From: Candidatus Krumholzibacteriota bacterium
Lineage (GTDB): Bacteria > Krumholzibacteriota > Krumholzibacteriia > Krumholzibacteriales > Krumholzibacteriaceae
Assembly (NCBI GenBank): GCA_016933255.1
Contig: JAFGBF010000016.1
Span: forward strand, 1 to 64,000
Length of the DNA stretch: 64,000 nucleotides
Direction of reading: 5' to 3'
Every line of letters begins with the position of its first letter. The first letter of the stretch is position 1. This document shows positions 23,863-33,537 of this stretch, piece by piece. The translations under genes and the position numbers were made by a program. Below the pieces are notes generated by a model. It saw nothing but the letters and a program-made list of their open reading frames with translations. It was not told the origin of the DNA and did not search any database.

Positions 23863-24594
23863 ATGAACTCGTTCCTGAAGACCCTGATTTTCCTGATACT
23901 GATCGCAGCGGCGGCGCTTTGCGTGAAGGGGCAGGGGTACTACCGCCCGGAAGAGGATCCGGCCGCAGCAGAGCCCGGGGAGGAAGAGATAGATATCGGG
24001 CGGGCAAGGATCGGGATCGGACGGGTGAGGTACGGCGGCGGCGGCGACTGGTATGGAGATCCTTCATCGATACCTAATCTTTTGAAGGAGTTCAGCAAAA
24101 GGACCGGGATACGAACTGCAAAAAACGAGACTGTCGTCAGTCTTCTCGATCAGGATATCTTTTCTTATCCTTTTCTGTATATTACGGGGCACGGAAATAT
24201 AGGTCTTCAGGAAGAGGAGCTGGCGAACCTACGCAGGCATCTTCTGGGAGGAGGGTTTCTCTACGCGGATGATAATTATGGTATGGATGAATCCTTCCGT
24301 TCGATGGTAAGCAGCCTTTTTCCAGAAAGAGATCTTGTAGCAGTCGCCCTGGATCACGATATCTATAATTGTTTTTATCATCTTGAAGGCGTTCCAAAGA
24401 TCCATGAACACGGAGGGAAACCGCCGGAAGGGCTGGGTGTCTTTAACGGAGACCGTTTGATGATCTTCTATACTTACGAAAGTGATATCGGTGATGGGCT
24501 CGAAGACGCCGATGTCCATGGAGATCCACCCGGGAAAAGGGAGGCGGCGGTCAGGATGGCGGTGAATATCCTTTATTATGCCCTTACCTACTGA
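23863..24594 (+). CDS. DUF4159 domain protein, exported
   Basis: 243 residues. Signal peptide (FLKTLIFLILIAAAALCVKG), then the DUF4159 core: IGRVRYGGGGDWYGDPSSIP, LYITGHGNIGL, LRRHLLGGGFLYADDN, GMDESFRSMVSSLFPE and VALDHDIYNCFYHLEG. The fold is a class-I glutamine-amidotransferase-like Rossmann type; DUF4159 is commonly found C-terminal in, or beside, MoxR/BatA-type clusters. Biochemical role unknown. ATG 3 bp after the kinase stop. It overlaps the DUF4175 gene by 17 bp. Confidence 0.85.
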   Translation: MNSFLKTLIFLILIAAAALCVKGQGYYRPEEDPAAAEPGEEEIDIGRARIGIGRVRYGGGGDWYGDPSSIPNLLKEFSKRTGIRTAKNETVVSLLDQDIFSYPFLYITGHGNIGLQEEELANLRRHLLGGGFLYADDNYGMDESFRSMVSSLFPERDLVAVALDHDIYNCFYHLEGVPKIHEHGGKPPEGLGVFNGDRLMIFYTYESDIGDGLEDADVHGDPPGKREAAVRMAVNILYYALTY

Positions 24595-27500
24595 AAAGAT
24601 ATTTGCCGAGCTGTCGGCTTCTGTCAGACGGCTTTCCTCGATACGGCGTCTCTATATGACAAGGGGCCTTTTTTCCCAGACAATTGCCTGGACAGCATCG
24701 ATATTCCTGTTCCTCCTGGCAGGCGGACTGATTTTCCGCAGCTGGAGGTACTGGCCGCTGGCGTGCTTTATATTCTTCTGGGCAGGCATGATAGCCATCG
24801 CGGTCAATGCTGCTTTCCGGGTGCGGCGGGGCTTCAAGCCGGTTGAAGAGCTTGCTGGTGATCTTGGAAAGAAGACCGGTAATGGGAGCCTGTTTTCCTC
24901 AGCGCTGGAGTTTTCTGAAGAAGGGAAAAGGCTTGAGCAGTACTCGGGATTTCTAATGAAAGAGACGGTGAAAAGGGCCTCGCGGAAAATTGCAAAGATC
25001 TCTCCTTCAGATACCTTCGAAGCCGAGGGAAAAACGGGCTGGATGATTCTTGCTTCGGTGCTGTCTATGATCCTTCTTCTTATTACATTCAGCTCGAGCA
25101 GACAGGCCGCAGGGCTGTTACGGTCGTTAGGCGACCCCGGGGTAAGTTTTTCTTTCAGACCGGGAAACAATCTGCTTCTCACCGTAAGAGACACGACTGT
25201 TGTTGCCGGAGAGGATATTACCGTCAAGGCCGTAAGGATGGGGTCTTTGCGGGGGAAAGTCGAAATCAGGTTCAGCAGCCTTCCGGGGGTCTGGAAGAGA
25301 GAGGCGGTAAAGCAGGGAGAAGATCTTCCCGAAGGAGAAAGAGAAAGAAATTTCCGGCATACGTTCAGGAATGCAGAAGAAGATATCGAATATTATTTCA
25401 CCTCGGGCGGAGAGAGGACCAGAAGCGGCCGCATCAGTGTAATACAAAAACCGATCATAAATTGTATCGGGGCAATCCTGGATTATCCGGCATACACGGG
25501 AAAAGCTCCGGACACTTTGTCGGCGCTTGCAGGAAAAACGGCGGTTCTCTTCGGTACGCGGGTGGTTCTTTCCGGAGAAGTCAACAAGCCTGCAGTGAGT
25601 GCGCGGGCTGATTTTTCGTCGGGGCTCAAAGTCGATCTCAATACGGAGGGAAAGAGGTTTTCGGGGGAATTCATGGCGGAAAAGAGCGACACAATAAGAT
25701 TTTCTGTTACAGATTCAGCGGGGCTTGTCAGTGATTCCCCGGTAAGGTATCCCCTGGTCTGCAGAAGCGACAGAGCACCGTCCATAGAAATACTGTCTCC
25801 TGAGGATCATGCGGTCCTTCCCCGCTCGCTCAGGACGACTCTGCTTTTCAGGGCAACAGACGACTACGGAGTGTCCGAGATACATCTCAGGTATATGAAG
25901 GAAGGCAGGGATATAAGCTTTTCCACAGAAGTGATCGAAAAGAAAGACGAAAATATTTCAAAAGAGATCGAAAGACCGTACGAGTGGTCGCTCGAGGAAG
26001 AAAGGGTCTTTCCCGGGGACAGGATCGATTATTACATGGAAGCATGGGATAATAACGATCTGAACGGACCGGGGTATGCCAGGACGAAAGTCTTTAGAAT
26101 TACGATGCCTTCATTATCGGATCTGTACGAGCTCGCTCGAAAGAAAGATCAACTTAGAGAAAAGGATTTCGAAGATATTCTCGAAGAAAGCAACGAGATC
26201 CGGCAAAGGCTTAAAAAATTCTCGGATGAATTCAAGGCGGCTGGACAGATGGACTGGGAGAGCAGAGAGGAGGGAAAAGAAATCCTGGGAATCCAGGAAA
26301 AGATCAGAGAAAAAATAAGGGAAGCGGCCGGAAGCATAGAAAAAAGTCTGGGGGAATTGGAAGAAAACAGGATGACTTCGATGGAGATCGGGAGAAAGAT
26401 GGAGGAGATACAGGAGCTTCTCGAGAGGATAGAAAGCGAAGACCTTGCGAAATCGATTGAAAAGCTGCAGGAGTTGATGAGAGATATGCCTGAAAGCGAA
26501 GTCTCATCCGCGCTCGATGATATAGATCTGCAGGCGGAAGACCTCTCCGAAAGCCTGGATCGGACGATCGAACTGCTCAACCGTATAATCAGGGAAGAAA
26601 AGATGGAAGAACTTCTCCGCAGGATGGAAGATATCATCGAGCGGCAGATCTCCCTGAGAGATTCTACAGAGAACGGAGATCTTGACAGGATCGCCGAAAA
26701 AGAGAAAGAGCTGAAATCAGATTACAGTTCCCTGGAGAATGATATGAGGGATTTCGCTGAAAGCACAGGCGAAAAAGAGACCGGATCAGAAACGGAAGAG
26801 CTTGTGAAAAAGATCGACGAAGCGAAAGCAGCCCCTCATATGCAGGAAGCTGTCAGCCGGATGGAATCCGGCGAAAGAAGTGAAGCGAGGAAGGCTGAAA
26901 GCGATGCGGTCAATGAGATGTTCAGTCTGTACACGAGCCTCGGACGATTTCAGATGTCGATGAATATGGTCGCGGAGATCGAAGCTGCCAGGATAGTTGA
27001 AAGTTCGTTATGGAAGCTTATCGAGATCTCCCGGCTGTCGGAAAGTTTCGCCGGCCAGGCCGCTCTTCGCTCGGCTCCATCAAGGCTTGACAGCCTGCTT
27101 GAAGAACAGGCCGTTATCAGAGACGCGATAAGAAAGGTGCTGGGCGATCTTCTTGAAGCGGCAAGGATGAGGCTGGGGATATCGAGAAGCGTTTTCAGCC
27201 ACCTTTCGGCGGCCCTCGTCACGATCGAGGATGTAATCGCTTCAATGGAAAACAGGCGGTTTTCACAGGCGGCCGATAGATCAAACCAGATTATGACCGA
27301 ACTTAATCTGACGATAATCGAGTTGCTCAAAACCAGTTCCGCTTCGGGAGGAAGCGGTGGAAATTCAGGACAGAGTATGCAGTCTATGCTGAACGGACAG
27401 ACGTCGATAGACCGTCAGCTGAAAGAGATGATGGGAGGGGGAGATAGCGGGAACTCTCTCGAAGCAAGAGCAAAGATGGCCAGGTTGGCCGCGGAGCAGA

Positions 27501-27913
27501 GAAAGATGGAGGAGTTGCTTCAGCGGATTAAGGAGGAATCTCTGGGAACCGGCGAGATCATCGGGAAACTGGACGATATGGGGTCTGAGATGAAGGAGAT
27601 CGCCGGGCAGCTCGATGAGGGGCGTCTTGATAAAGAACTGATAAAAAGAGAAGAAAGAATCCTCAGCCGAATGCTCGAATCCCAAAGATCCCTGAACAGG
27701 CGCGACTACAAAAGAGAGAGAGTAAGCAGGACAGCGGGAAATATGGGAGCGAAAGATGCCGTAGAGAAGTCTGGTAAAAAGGACGAGCTTGAATTCATCC
27801 TGGAAAAGATCAGAAGAGGGATGCAGGAAAAAGGGCCTGCCGAATATGAAGAATTGATACGAGCCTATTTCAGGGCCCTCTCCCGGAGAGCAAGGGAAGG
27901 TGCGACAAGATGA
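24578..27913 (+). CDS. DUF4175-family membrane-anchored coiled-coil protein
   Basis: 1111 residues. Three hydrophobic helices (about 28-47, 52-72, 150-170) anchor it. Residues 190-470 look like beta-sandwich domains (PIINCIGAILDYPAYTGKAP; SDRAPSIEILSPEDHAVLP). From about 500 to 1090 it is highly charged, Glu/Lys/Arg-rich coiled coil. This matches DUF4175, a family of unknown function usually encoded in MoxR-AAA/DUF58/BatA clusters together with DUF4159. Here it overlaps DUF4159 by 17 bp and the TPR gene by 4 bp, so the three are translationally coupled. Likely a scaffold spanning the periplasm. Confidence 0.83.
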   Translation: MPLPTEKIFAELSASVRRLSSIRRLYMTRGLFSQTIAWTASIFLFLLAGGLIFRSWRYWPLACFIFFWAGMIAIAVNAAFRVRRGFKPVEELAGDLGKKTGNGSLFSSALEFSEEGKRLEQYSGFLMKETVKRASRKIAKISPSDTFEAEGKTGWMILASVLSMILLLITFSSSRQAAGLLRSLGDPGVSFSFRPGNNLLLTVRDTTVVAGEDITVKAVRMGSLRGKVEIRFSSLPGVWKREAVKQGEDLPEGERERNFRHTFRNAEEDIEYYFTSGGERTRSGRISVIQKPIINCIGAILDYPAYTGKAPDTLSALAGKTAVLFGTRVVLSGEVNKPAVSARADFSSGLKVDLNTEGKRFSGEFMAEKSDTIRFSVTDSAGLVSDSPVRYPLVCRSDRAPSIEILSPEDHAVLPRSLRTTLLFRATDDYGVSEIHLRYMKEGRDISFSTEVIEKKDENISKEIERPYEWSLEEERVFPGDRIDYYMEAWDNNDLNGPGYARTKVFRITMPSLSDLYELARKKDQLREKDFEDILEESNEIRQRLKKFSDEFKAAGQMDWESREEGKEILGIQEKIREKIREAAGSIEKSLGELEENRMTSMEIGRKMEEIQELLERIESEDLAKSIEKLQELMRDMPESEVSSALDDIDLQAEDLSESLDRTIELLNRIIREEKMEELLRRMEDIIERQISLRDSTENGDLDRIAEKEKELKSDYSSLENDMRDFAESTGEKETGSETEELVKKIDEAKAAPHMQEAVSRMESGERSEARKAESDAVNEMFSLYTSLGRFQMSMNMVAEIEAARIVESSLWKLIEISRLSESFAGQAALRSAPSRLDSLLEEQAVIRDAIRKVLGDLLEAARMRLGISRSVFSHLSAALVTIEDVIASMENRRFSQAADRSNQIMTELNLTIIELLKTSSASGGSGGNSGQSMQSMLNGQTSIDRQLKEMMGGGDSGNSLEARAKMARLAAEQRKMEELLQRIKEESLGTGEIIGKLDDMGSEMKEIAGQLDEGRLDKELIKREERILSRMLESQRSLNRRDYKRERVSRTAGNMGAKDAVEKSGKKDELEFILEKIRRGMQEKGPAEYEELIRAYFRALSRRAREGATR

Positions 27914-29778
27914 CTGCCTCATCCTTAGCAATAAAAAAGGCGATACTCCCCGCCGTATTGATCCTGTGCATGGGATCTGTGGTCATTGACGCTTCGGCCG
28001 ATGAAATTAAAAAACCGGTCAGTGCGGATATGATCAAGCAGGGGCGAAGCAAAGCGATGGAATTGCTCGCCGGCAGGAAATTCGACGAGGCGGTAATCCT
28101 GCTGCGTGAGCTGCATGAAAAAGCCCCGCAACATCATGCCTTCACTGAACTTCTCGCCGATACCTATCTGCGGATCAGGGAGCCGGAGAAAGCCGCCGAG
28201 CTGCTTGAAAAAGGGCTTAAGGACTTTCCGGGGCGAACAAAGTACGCGGAGGCTCTTGGAAAAGCATATCTCGATATGGGCCAGAGAGAAAAAGCTGTAG
28301 AGGTATGGCACAGCATCCTTGGAGAAAACACCGTGCACCCTTACGATTACGTGACAATAGCCGGGATCGAATGGGAAGCCGGTCTCTTTGAGACAGCGAT
28401 CGTGACGCTGCGCGAAGGAATAAGGAATGGGAAATATTTCCAGCGGGCCCAACAGAAACTGATAAAATATGAAACACTGTTGGGAGATCATGACTCCGCT
28501 TTCAGGGACGGGCTAATATTCCTTGATGCTCATGATGACCCTCTCGCAGGAAATATCGATTTTCTCCTGGAGTCGTTCAGAGATTCCGGGCGGACCGAGG
28601 ATCATCTCTCCGCTGTCGATTCCCTTGCCATAGTCTCTGAAAATCACAGGAGGTTTTTCACGATCGTCAAGGGTGTCCTCCTTGTCGAATCAAGGCGGTA
28701 CGGGGAAGCGGAAAAGGTTTTCCGCGAGATGGAGCTTACCGACAGGGAGATGTATTTTGTTTTGGGGCTCCTCTTCAAGATGAAAGAAAACCAGGGTTCC
28801 GGGAAATTCCGTGATTTTGAAGCTTCGCTGAGTGATGAATTCCTTCGAAGAAATCCGGAATCTCCGGTTGTTCCGCAGGTCCTTCTCTCAATCGCTGAAT
28901 CAGAAATAGCCGCGATTACGGAAAAAGGAAAGATCTCCGACAGAGACGCGGATGCAGTCGTCTCGATCCTCGATCGGGTGATCGGGCACCGGTATGGAGC
29001 TTCGTACAGAAAAAGGGCAGTACTGCTCAAGGCCGGATTCCTTTACTATGAGATGCACAGGCCCGCGGAAGCTCTGGCCTCTTTGCGCGGAGCCGAGTTT
29101 ACCGATATAAAGGATATTAGGGAAAGTGCAAGGATAGAGGTGCTCTCTCTGCTCGCTGGCGGCCAGAAGTCAAAAGCAGGGAAAAGATTCGCACAATTGT
29201 CTTCGTACCCCGATTCAAGTATCGCGGCGCTGGGAAGATTCGCAGCCGGTACACTTTTCTTTTTAACCGGCGAATATCAGAAATCGATAACTGAGTTATC
29301 GGGCCTTGCTGAAGATCATCCGTCGAGTGAATGGGCCAATGATGCACTTGACAGGGCAGTGTTGACCAAGAAGGCGATGGCTGACGGCAAAGAAAGCCTG
29401 AAGATCTATTCGGCAGCCGTACAGATGGAATTAAGGGGCGAGTTTGACAAAGCGGCGGCGGCGCTTGATTCGCTGATCAGAGACTTTCCCGGATCGTATT
29501 TATTTGCTGCGGCTGTATATTCCAGGGCCTTGCTGCTCGAAAAAGGCGGCAACCCGCACGCAGCCGCCGAAGCTCTGCTGAGATTCGCTGAAAAATATCC
29601 GCTTGATGATCTTGCTCCAAAAGCTCTTGAAAAGTACGCAGTTTTGATCGAAGCCGAATATCCTGATTCGGCGTCGATAATCTTCGGCCAGGTAATGGAA
29701 AGATATCCGGAATATCATTTTATCAGCAGGGTAAGAGAGAAATATATTTCGTCTAAAAAATCAAAAGGCGGCGGATAG
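27910..29778 (+). CDS. Exported TPR-repeat protein
   Basis: 622 residues. Signal peptide (KKAILPAVLILCMGSVVIDA, cleavage near ASA). At least eight TPR-type helix pairs are visible, for example AMELLAGRKFDEAVILLREL, PEKAAELLEKGLKDFPG, AEKVFREMEL and ALDSLIRDFPGSYLFAAAVY. Such arrays bind partner proteins; here probably periplasmic and tied to the DUF4175 and DUF4159 products, since its ATG overlaps the DUF4175 stop (ATGA). No enzymatic domain is visible. Confidence 0.85.
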   Translation: MTASSLAIKKAILPAVLILCMGSVVIDASADEIKKPVSADMIKQGRSKAMELLAGRKFDEAVILLRELHEKAPQHHAFTELLADTYLRIREPEKAAELLEKGLKDFPGRTKYAEALGKAYLDMGQREKAVEVWHSILGENTVHPYDYVTIAGIEWEAGLFETAIVTLREGIRNGKYFQRAQQKLIKYETLLGDHDSAFRDGLIFLDAHDDPLAGNIDFLLESFRDSGRTEDHLSAVDSLAIVSENHRRFFTIVKGVLLVESRRYGEAEKVFREMELTDREMYFVLGLLFKMKENQGSGKFRDFEASLSDEFLRRNPESPVVPQVLLSIAESEIAAITEKGKISDRDADAVVSILDRVIGHRYGASYRKRAVLLKAGFLYYEMHRPAEALASLRGAEFTDIKDIRESARIEVLSLLAGGQKSKAGKRFAQLSSYPDSSIAALGRFAAGTLFFLTGEYQKSITELSGLAEDHPSSEWANDALDRAVLTKKAMADGKESLKIYSAAVQMELRGEFDKAAAALDSLIRDFPGSYLFAAAVYSRALLLEKGGNPHAAAEALLRFAEKYPLDDLAPKALEKYAVLIEAEYPDSASIIFGQVMERYPEYHFISRVREKYISSKKSKGGG

Positions 29779-29805
29779 AAGAAATCTCCTTATCCGGGGA
29801 AAGCA

Positions 29806-31083
29806 GTGATCGAGATGAGAGTCTCCGTTGGAATATTCATAATGATTTTGAATGTGGTGAGCGCAGTGGCCGCGGGCGATGCCTGGGCTGCGATACTCGT
29901 GCCGATGGATCTCGCGCAGACGAACCACCTGAAGGCTTATGGGCTTGCTTACTACGCGCTGACAAAAGGAGTCGATGTGAAGTGGCTCCTGAATTACCGC
30001 GGGGGGTCGTTTCTGATCCCTGAGTTTGCCGGCCTGCCGCTTGAGGGCCAGGCGAGAAATATAACTATGGAAATGATCACAGACGAAGAGGCCGAGTCGA
30101 TATTCAGGCAGATAGAAAGCGGGAATATGGATGTCGTGCTGCTCGAGAAAGCGCCAAAAATCGCAGTATACGCCCCTCCGAACAAACAGCCGTGGGACGA
30201 TGCCGTGATGATGGCCCTTGAATACGCGGATATTCCTTATGATGTCGTCTATGACAGGGAAGTCCTGACCGGCGGAATCGAAGAATACGACTGGCTGCAT
30301 CTGCACCATGAGGATTTTACCGGGCAGTACGGAAAATTTTATTCGGGATTCAGAAATGCAGAATGGTACATACAACAGCAGATCCTCTTTGAAAAGATCG
30401 CCCTCTCGCTCGGATTTGACAAGGTGTCGGACGAGAAAAAGGAGGTCGCCCGGATGATAAAGGAGTATATCCGGTCTGGCGGGTTTGTCTTCGCCATGTG
30501 TTCAGCCTGCGACACGATCGACCTTGCTCTGGCAGCCTACCGGATAGATATAGTGCCCCGGGAATATGATCATGATTCCACTACGCCGGGGTGCCAGGAA
30601 AAACTCGATTTCACGAGATGCCTTGCGTTTGAAGGGTTCGAGCTGATCACTGACCCCTATACATACGAGTTCTCGAATATCGATATGACCCTTAAAGCAT
30701 CTGAAAGAGGCGAAGACAGGGACTACTTTACCCTTTTTGAGTTCTCGGCAAAATATGATCCTGTAGCGGCGATGCTGGTGCAGAATCACGTGTCGGTGAT
30801 AAAAGGATTCATGGGCCAGACTACTTCTTTCAGGCAAAGCCTGTTAAAAAAGAAGGTCCTGGTACTTGGAGAAGTAAAAGGAAAGGGAGAGGTGAGGTAT
30901 CTTCACGGGAATTTCGGGAAAGGGACTTTTACCTTTTTCGGGGGGCATGATCCGGAAGATTATCAGCATCGCGTCGGAGACCCTCCTACCGACCTGAATC
31001 TGTACCCCGGATCTCCCGGGTACAGGCTGATCCTGAACAACGTCCTTTTCCCGGCCGCCAGGAAAAAAGAGCAGAAGACGTGA
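29806..31083 (+). CDS. GATase-like exported protein (often mislabelled asparagine synthetase B)
   Basis: 425 residues. Signal peptide ending near AAGDAWA. Family motifs: LVPMDLAQTNHLKAYGLAYY, DVKWLLNYRGGSFLIPEF, APKIAVYAPPNKQPWDDAV, EYDWLHLHHEDFTGQYGKF and GGFVFAMCSACDTIDLALAA. Cys232 in FAMCSAC sits at the nucleophile-elbow position of class-I glutamine amidotransferase/DJ-1 folds. I recognise the family from FCB-group genomes, where it is sometimes called asparagine synthetase B, but no synthetase domain is present. GTG at 29806 or ATG at 29815 could be the start. It ends the operon, with a pfk gene converging 66 bp away. Confidence 0.7.
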   Translation: MIEMRVSVGIFIMILNVVSAVAAGDAWAAILVPMDLAQTNHLKAYGLAYYALTKGVDVKWLLNYRGGSFLIPEFAGLPLEGQARNITMEMITDEEAESIFRQIESGNMDVVLLEKAPKIAVYAPPNKQPWDDAVMMALEYADIPYDVVYDREVLTGGIEEYDWLHLHHEDFTGQYGKFYSGFRNAEWYIQQQILFEKIALSLGFDKVSDEKKEVARMIKEYIRSGGFVFAMCSACDTIDLALAAYRIDIVPREYDHDSTTPGCQEKLDFTRCLAFEGFELITDPYTYEFSNIDMTLKASERGEDRDYFTLFEFSAKYDPVAAMLVQNHVSVIKGFMGQTTSFRQSLLKKKVLVLGEVKGKGEVRYLHGNFGKGTFTFFGGHDPEDYQHRVGDPPTDLNLYPGSPGYRLILNNVLFPAARKKEQKT

Positions 31084-31149
31084 TACAGGCATCCCTCGGG
31101 GCCGATAGCCCGGCCATGATGTAAAACACGCTGCAGGCGCGCCACGAGG

Positions 31150-32352
31150 TCAATCACTTGCCATGATAAACAGCGGTTTGTTCTCAAAGCTCTCGTAGAA
31201 GGGGCGCAGGCGGTCTTTATTATAATACTGGTCGATATCGACGACTTTTTTGAAACTCGTCACGATCTCGATCGGAACATTGTCGTACCGTCCGTTTTTC
31301 AGTGCTACCAGCCTGCCTGATTTGCCCGCGAGAATAAGATTTAACGCAAGGTTTCCGTAAGCCATCGGGACGATCGAATCGATAGCATCGGGATTTCCGC
31401 ATCGGACGAGGTATCCGAGCCTCTGATTGATGACATTGATCTTCCGGCCGTTATTGAATTTTGGGGAGATCTCCTTGAGGTTTCTTGATATATAATCCCC
31501 GTTTCCGCCCAGTTTTTTATGGCCATAGGCATCTTTTTCCTCTTCGGAAAAGGTCATTTCGCCGCCTTCATGCATAGCGCCTTCCGAGACAAGGACAACG
31601 GAATAATGGCTGGGGTTGGTGAACCAGTCCTGCACAAGCAGCTCGCATAATCTCTCCATTTTAAAAGGATATTCGGGGATGACGCATCGGTTTGCAGCTC
31701 CTGCCATTGTCGGGAGAAGGGCTGTAAACCCGGCATATCTACCGAAGACTTCGATAACGAGAAACCGCTCGTGCGAACCTGCAGAGGTGCGGAGGCTGTG
31801 TGTCATCTCTATAGTCCTGGTGACGCAGGTGCTGAAACCTATACAATAATCTGTCCCCGGCACATCATTATCCATCGTCTTGGGGATCGCTATCACCTTG
31901 ACTCCCTCATGATGAAGCCTTACGCCATAACTCAGGGTGTCATCTCCGCCGATGGGGATAAGATAGTCGATTCCGAGGTAATCGAGGTTTTTCATGACTT
32001 CAGGAGTCAGGTCGTTCATCTCTTCGGTATATTTATCTTTGAGGTGCAAAGGGACGTCAGCTGCGGCAATATGACTCGGCCTGGTCCTTGAGCTGTGCAA
32101 AAATGTGCCCCCGGTCCTTCCTATCCTGTTCACCATATTTTCGGTAAGAATTTCAAAACAGCAGCTGTTGTCAGCCTCCCTGTCTTGTACGAGCTCTACC
32201 AGGCCGGCCCATCCGCGCCGGATACCTATTACTTCAAACCCTTCCCTTATGGCTCTTATCGTCACGCTTCTTATTGCCGGATTAAGGCCGGGGACGTCTC
32301 CTCCTCCGGTAAGGATCGCGATCCTGCCCTTGATCTTGTTGATATTGCTCAT
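31150..32352 (-). CDS. 6-phosphofructokinase, predicted PPi-dependent
   Basis: 400 residues. Phosphofructokinase fold: ILTGGGDVPGLNPAIRS, PIGGDDTLSYG, PKTMDNDVPGTDYCIGFSTC, EVFGRYAGF. It phosphorylates fructose 6-phosphate in glycolysis. In E. coli numbering, ATP enzymes have Gly104 (GGDGS) and Gly124 (PGTIDND); this protein has Asp (GGDDT) and Lys (PKTMDND) at these places. That pair is the established mark of pyrophosphate-dependent enzymes, which are reversible. Cytoplasmic. It is a single gene, divergent from the methyltransferase. A weak promoter (TTGACC, 18 bp, TTTAAG) lies just upstream on its strand. Confidence 0.88.
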   Translation of the reverse strand: MSNINKIKGRIAILTGGGDVPGLNPAIRSVTIRAIREGFEVIGIRRGWAGLVELVQDREADNSCCFEILTENMVNRIGRTGGTFLHSSRTRPSHIAAADVPLHLKDKYTEEMNDLTPEVMKNLDYLGIDYLIPIGGDDTLSYGVRLHHEGVKVIAIPKTMDNDVPGTDYCIGFSTCVTRTIEMTHSLRTSAGSHERFLVIEVFGRYAGFTALLPTMAGAANRCVIPEYPFKMERLCELLVQDWFTNPSHYSVVLVSEGAMHEGGEMTFSEEEKDAYGHKKLGGNGDYISRNLKEISPKFNNGRKINVINQRLGYLVRCGNPDAIDSIVPMAYGNLALNLILAGKSGRLVALKNGRYDNVPIEIVTSFKKVVDIDQYYNKDRLRPFYESFENKPLFIMASD

Positions 32353-32418
32353 CTCTACGTCTCCATTTCTTAAAGCCGCTTATCTTAGATAAGGTCAAAA
32401 ACCCCGTGCCGCGCCGCC

Positions 32419-32441
32419 GGCCTCCGTTTGAAACGGAAGCC
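32419..32441. other. Near-palindromic hairpin between pfk and the methyltransferase gene
   Basis: GGCCTCCGTTT is mirrored by AAACGGAAGCC with a single mismatch. No T-run follows on either strand. It lies in the divergent 32353-32758 gap. Operator or leader hairpin; role unknown. The rest of the gap holds the promoter at 32606 and nothing else I can name. Confidence 0.4.
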
Positions 32442-32605
32442 GCGCTGCGCTCTATTCAGCATAGATTGTAAGGTAAAAATTGATGGAACAAAACAGAAAA
32501 GAGATATTTTCAGGGAAGAGCCGGCACAAAATACGTTTGGATCCGGCGCGACCCCCTTGCGGAAAGATTCCTGTCATGGGATGGAAAAACGGTATATCAT
32601 TAAAA

Positions 32606-32634
32606 ATGACTATTCGGAAAGACAGTGGTACAAT
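32606..32634 (+). promoter_or_regulatory. Possible sigma70-type promoter for the methyltransferase gene
   Basis: ATGACT (32606-32611), 17-bp spacer, TACAAT (32629-32634; five of six). The transcript would start about 118 nt before the ATG at 32759. Confidence 0.4.
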
Positions 32635-32758
32635 CCTGCGCGGTCGAAATCGCCGGGGAAATGAGTTCCGGCGCCTGGCATATGATCGTGCCAATAGTGC
32701 GGATTACTGATATACAGTGGAAATCGTCTTCTGCTGCAGCGAATATAAGGAGAAAATG

Positions 32759-33499
32759 ATGGCTCTCAGAGAAGAACTTGCAATCACAGGGGTAAGGTTG
32801 TTTCGATGGAGAAGTTACCTTCCGCTTGTCATGATCGCCGGGTTCCTGCTGGTAATGGTCTGCTGCGAATATCCTGAGTACAGCAATAAATTTGACGATA
32901 TTTGGGAGGCATTCTGCCTCTTTGTCAGTTTCTCGGGATTAGCCGTCCGCATAGTAACGATCGGGCACACTCCTAAAGGCACTTCTGGAAGAAACACGAA
33001 AAATCATGTCGCCGACACCCTGAATACGAAGGGGATCTATTCTGTCGTTAGAAATCCTCTGTATCTGGGCAATTTCTTTATGGGCCTGGGTATCGCGTTG
33101 TTTACACATTTCTGGTGGCTCGCGCTTATCTACATTCTGGCCTTTTGGCTTTACTACGAACGGATCATCTTCTCTGAAGAGGAATATCTGAGGGATAAAT
33201 TCGGAGATGAATTTCTTGAGTGGGCGGAAGTTACCCCCGTGTTTATTCCGCAACCATGGAAATATCAAAAATCGGATCTGACCTTTTCGATCAGGAATGT
33301 ACTCAAACGGGAATACAGCGGTTTTTTCGCCGTTGTTCTGGTTTTGTCTTTGTTCGAAGCGGTCGGAGAGTATGCCTCTCATGGCGAATTCGATTTCAGC
33401 CTCCGCTGGATGATTCTGCTGGGCGTCAGCTGTGTCGTCTGGCTGACTTTGAGAATATTAAAGAAACAGACGACACTCTTCGATGTCAAAGGGAGGTAG
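32759..33499 (+). CDS. Isoprenylcysteine carboxyl methyltransferase-like membrane methyltransferase
   Basis: 246 residues with about five helices. The conserved SAM-binding region of the ICMT/PEMT-like family is clear: TKGIYSVVRNPLYLGNFFM, then LALIYILAFWLYYERIIFSE EEYL split across the last helices, and FGDEFLEWAEVTPVFIPQPW. These proteins methylate lipids or small lipophilic substrates at the membrane; the substrate cannot be told. The ATG at 32759 is preferred because AGGAG ends 6 nt upstream (tandem ATG at 32756); a GTG at 32717 lacks a site. The C-terminal 60 residues add two helices. Confidence 0.82.
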   Translation: MALREELAITGVRLFRWRSYLPLVMIAGFLLVMVCCEYPEYSNKFDDIWEAFCLFVSFSGLAVRIVTIGHTPKGTSGRNTKNHVADTLNTKGIYSVVRNPLYLGNFFMGLGIALFTHFWWLALIYILAFWLYYERIIFSEEEYLRDKFGDEFLEWAEVTPVFIPQPWKYQKSDLTFSIRNVLKREYSGFFAVVLVLSLFEAVGEYASHGEFDFSLRWMILLGVSCVVWLTLRILKKQTTLFDVKGR

Positions 33500-33537
33500 A
33501 ATCACAAGAATCTGCGGCAGGGGAATAGTATTTTATC

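Noticed and set aside
32428-32664. A 78-codon frame in the pfk/methyltransferase gap
   Set aside because: No ribosome site, no conserved residues, and it runs through the promoter of the next gene.
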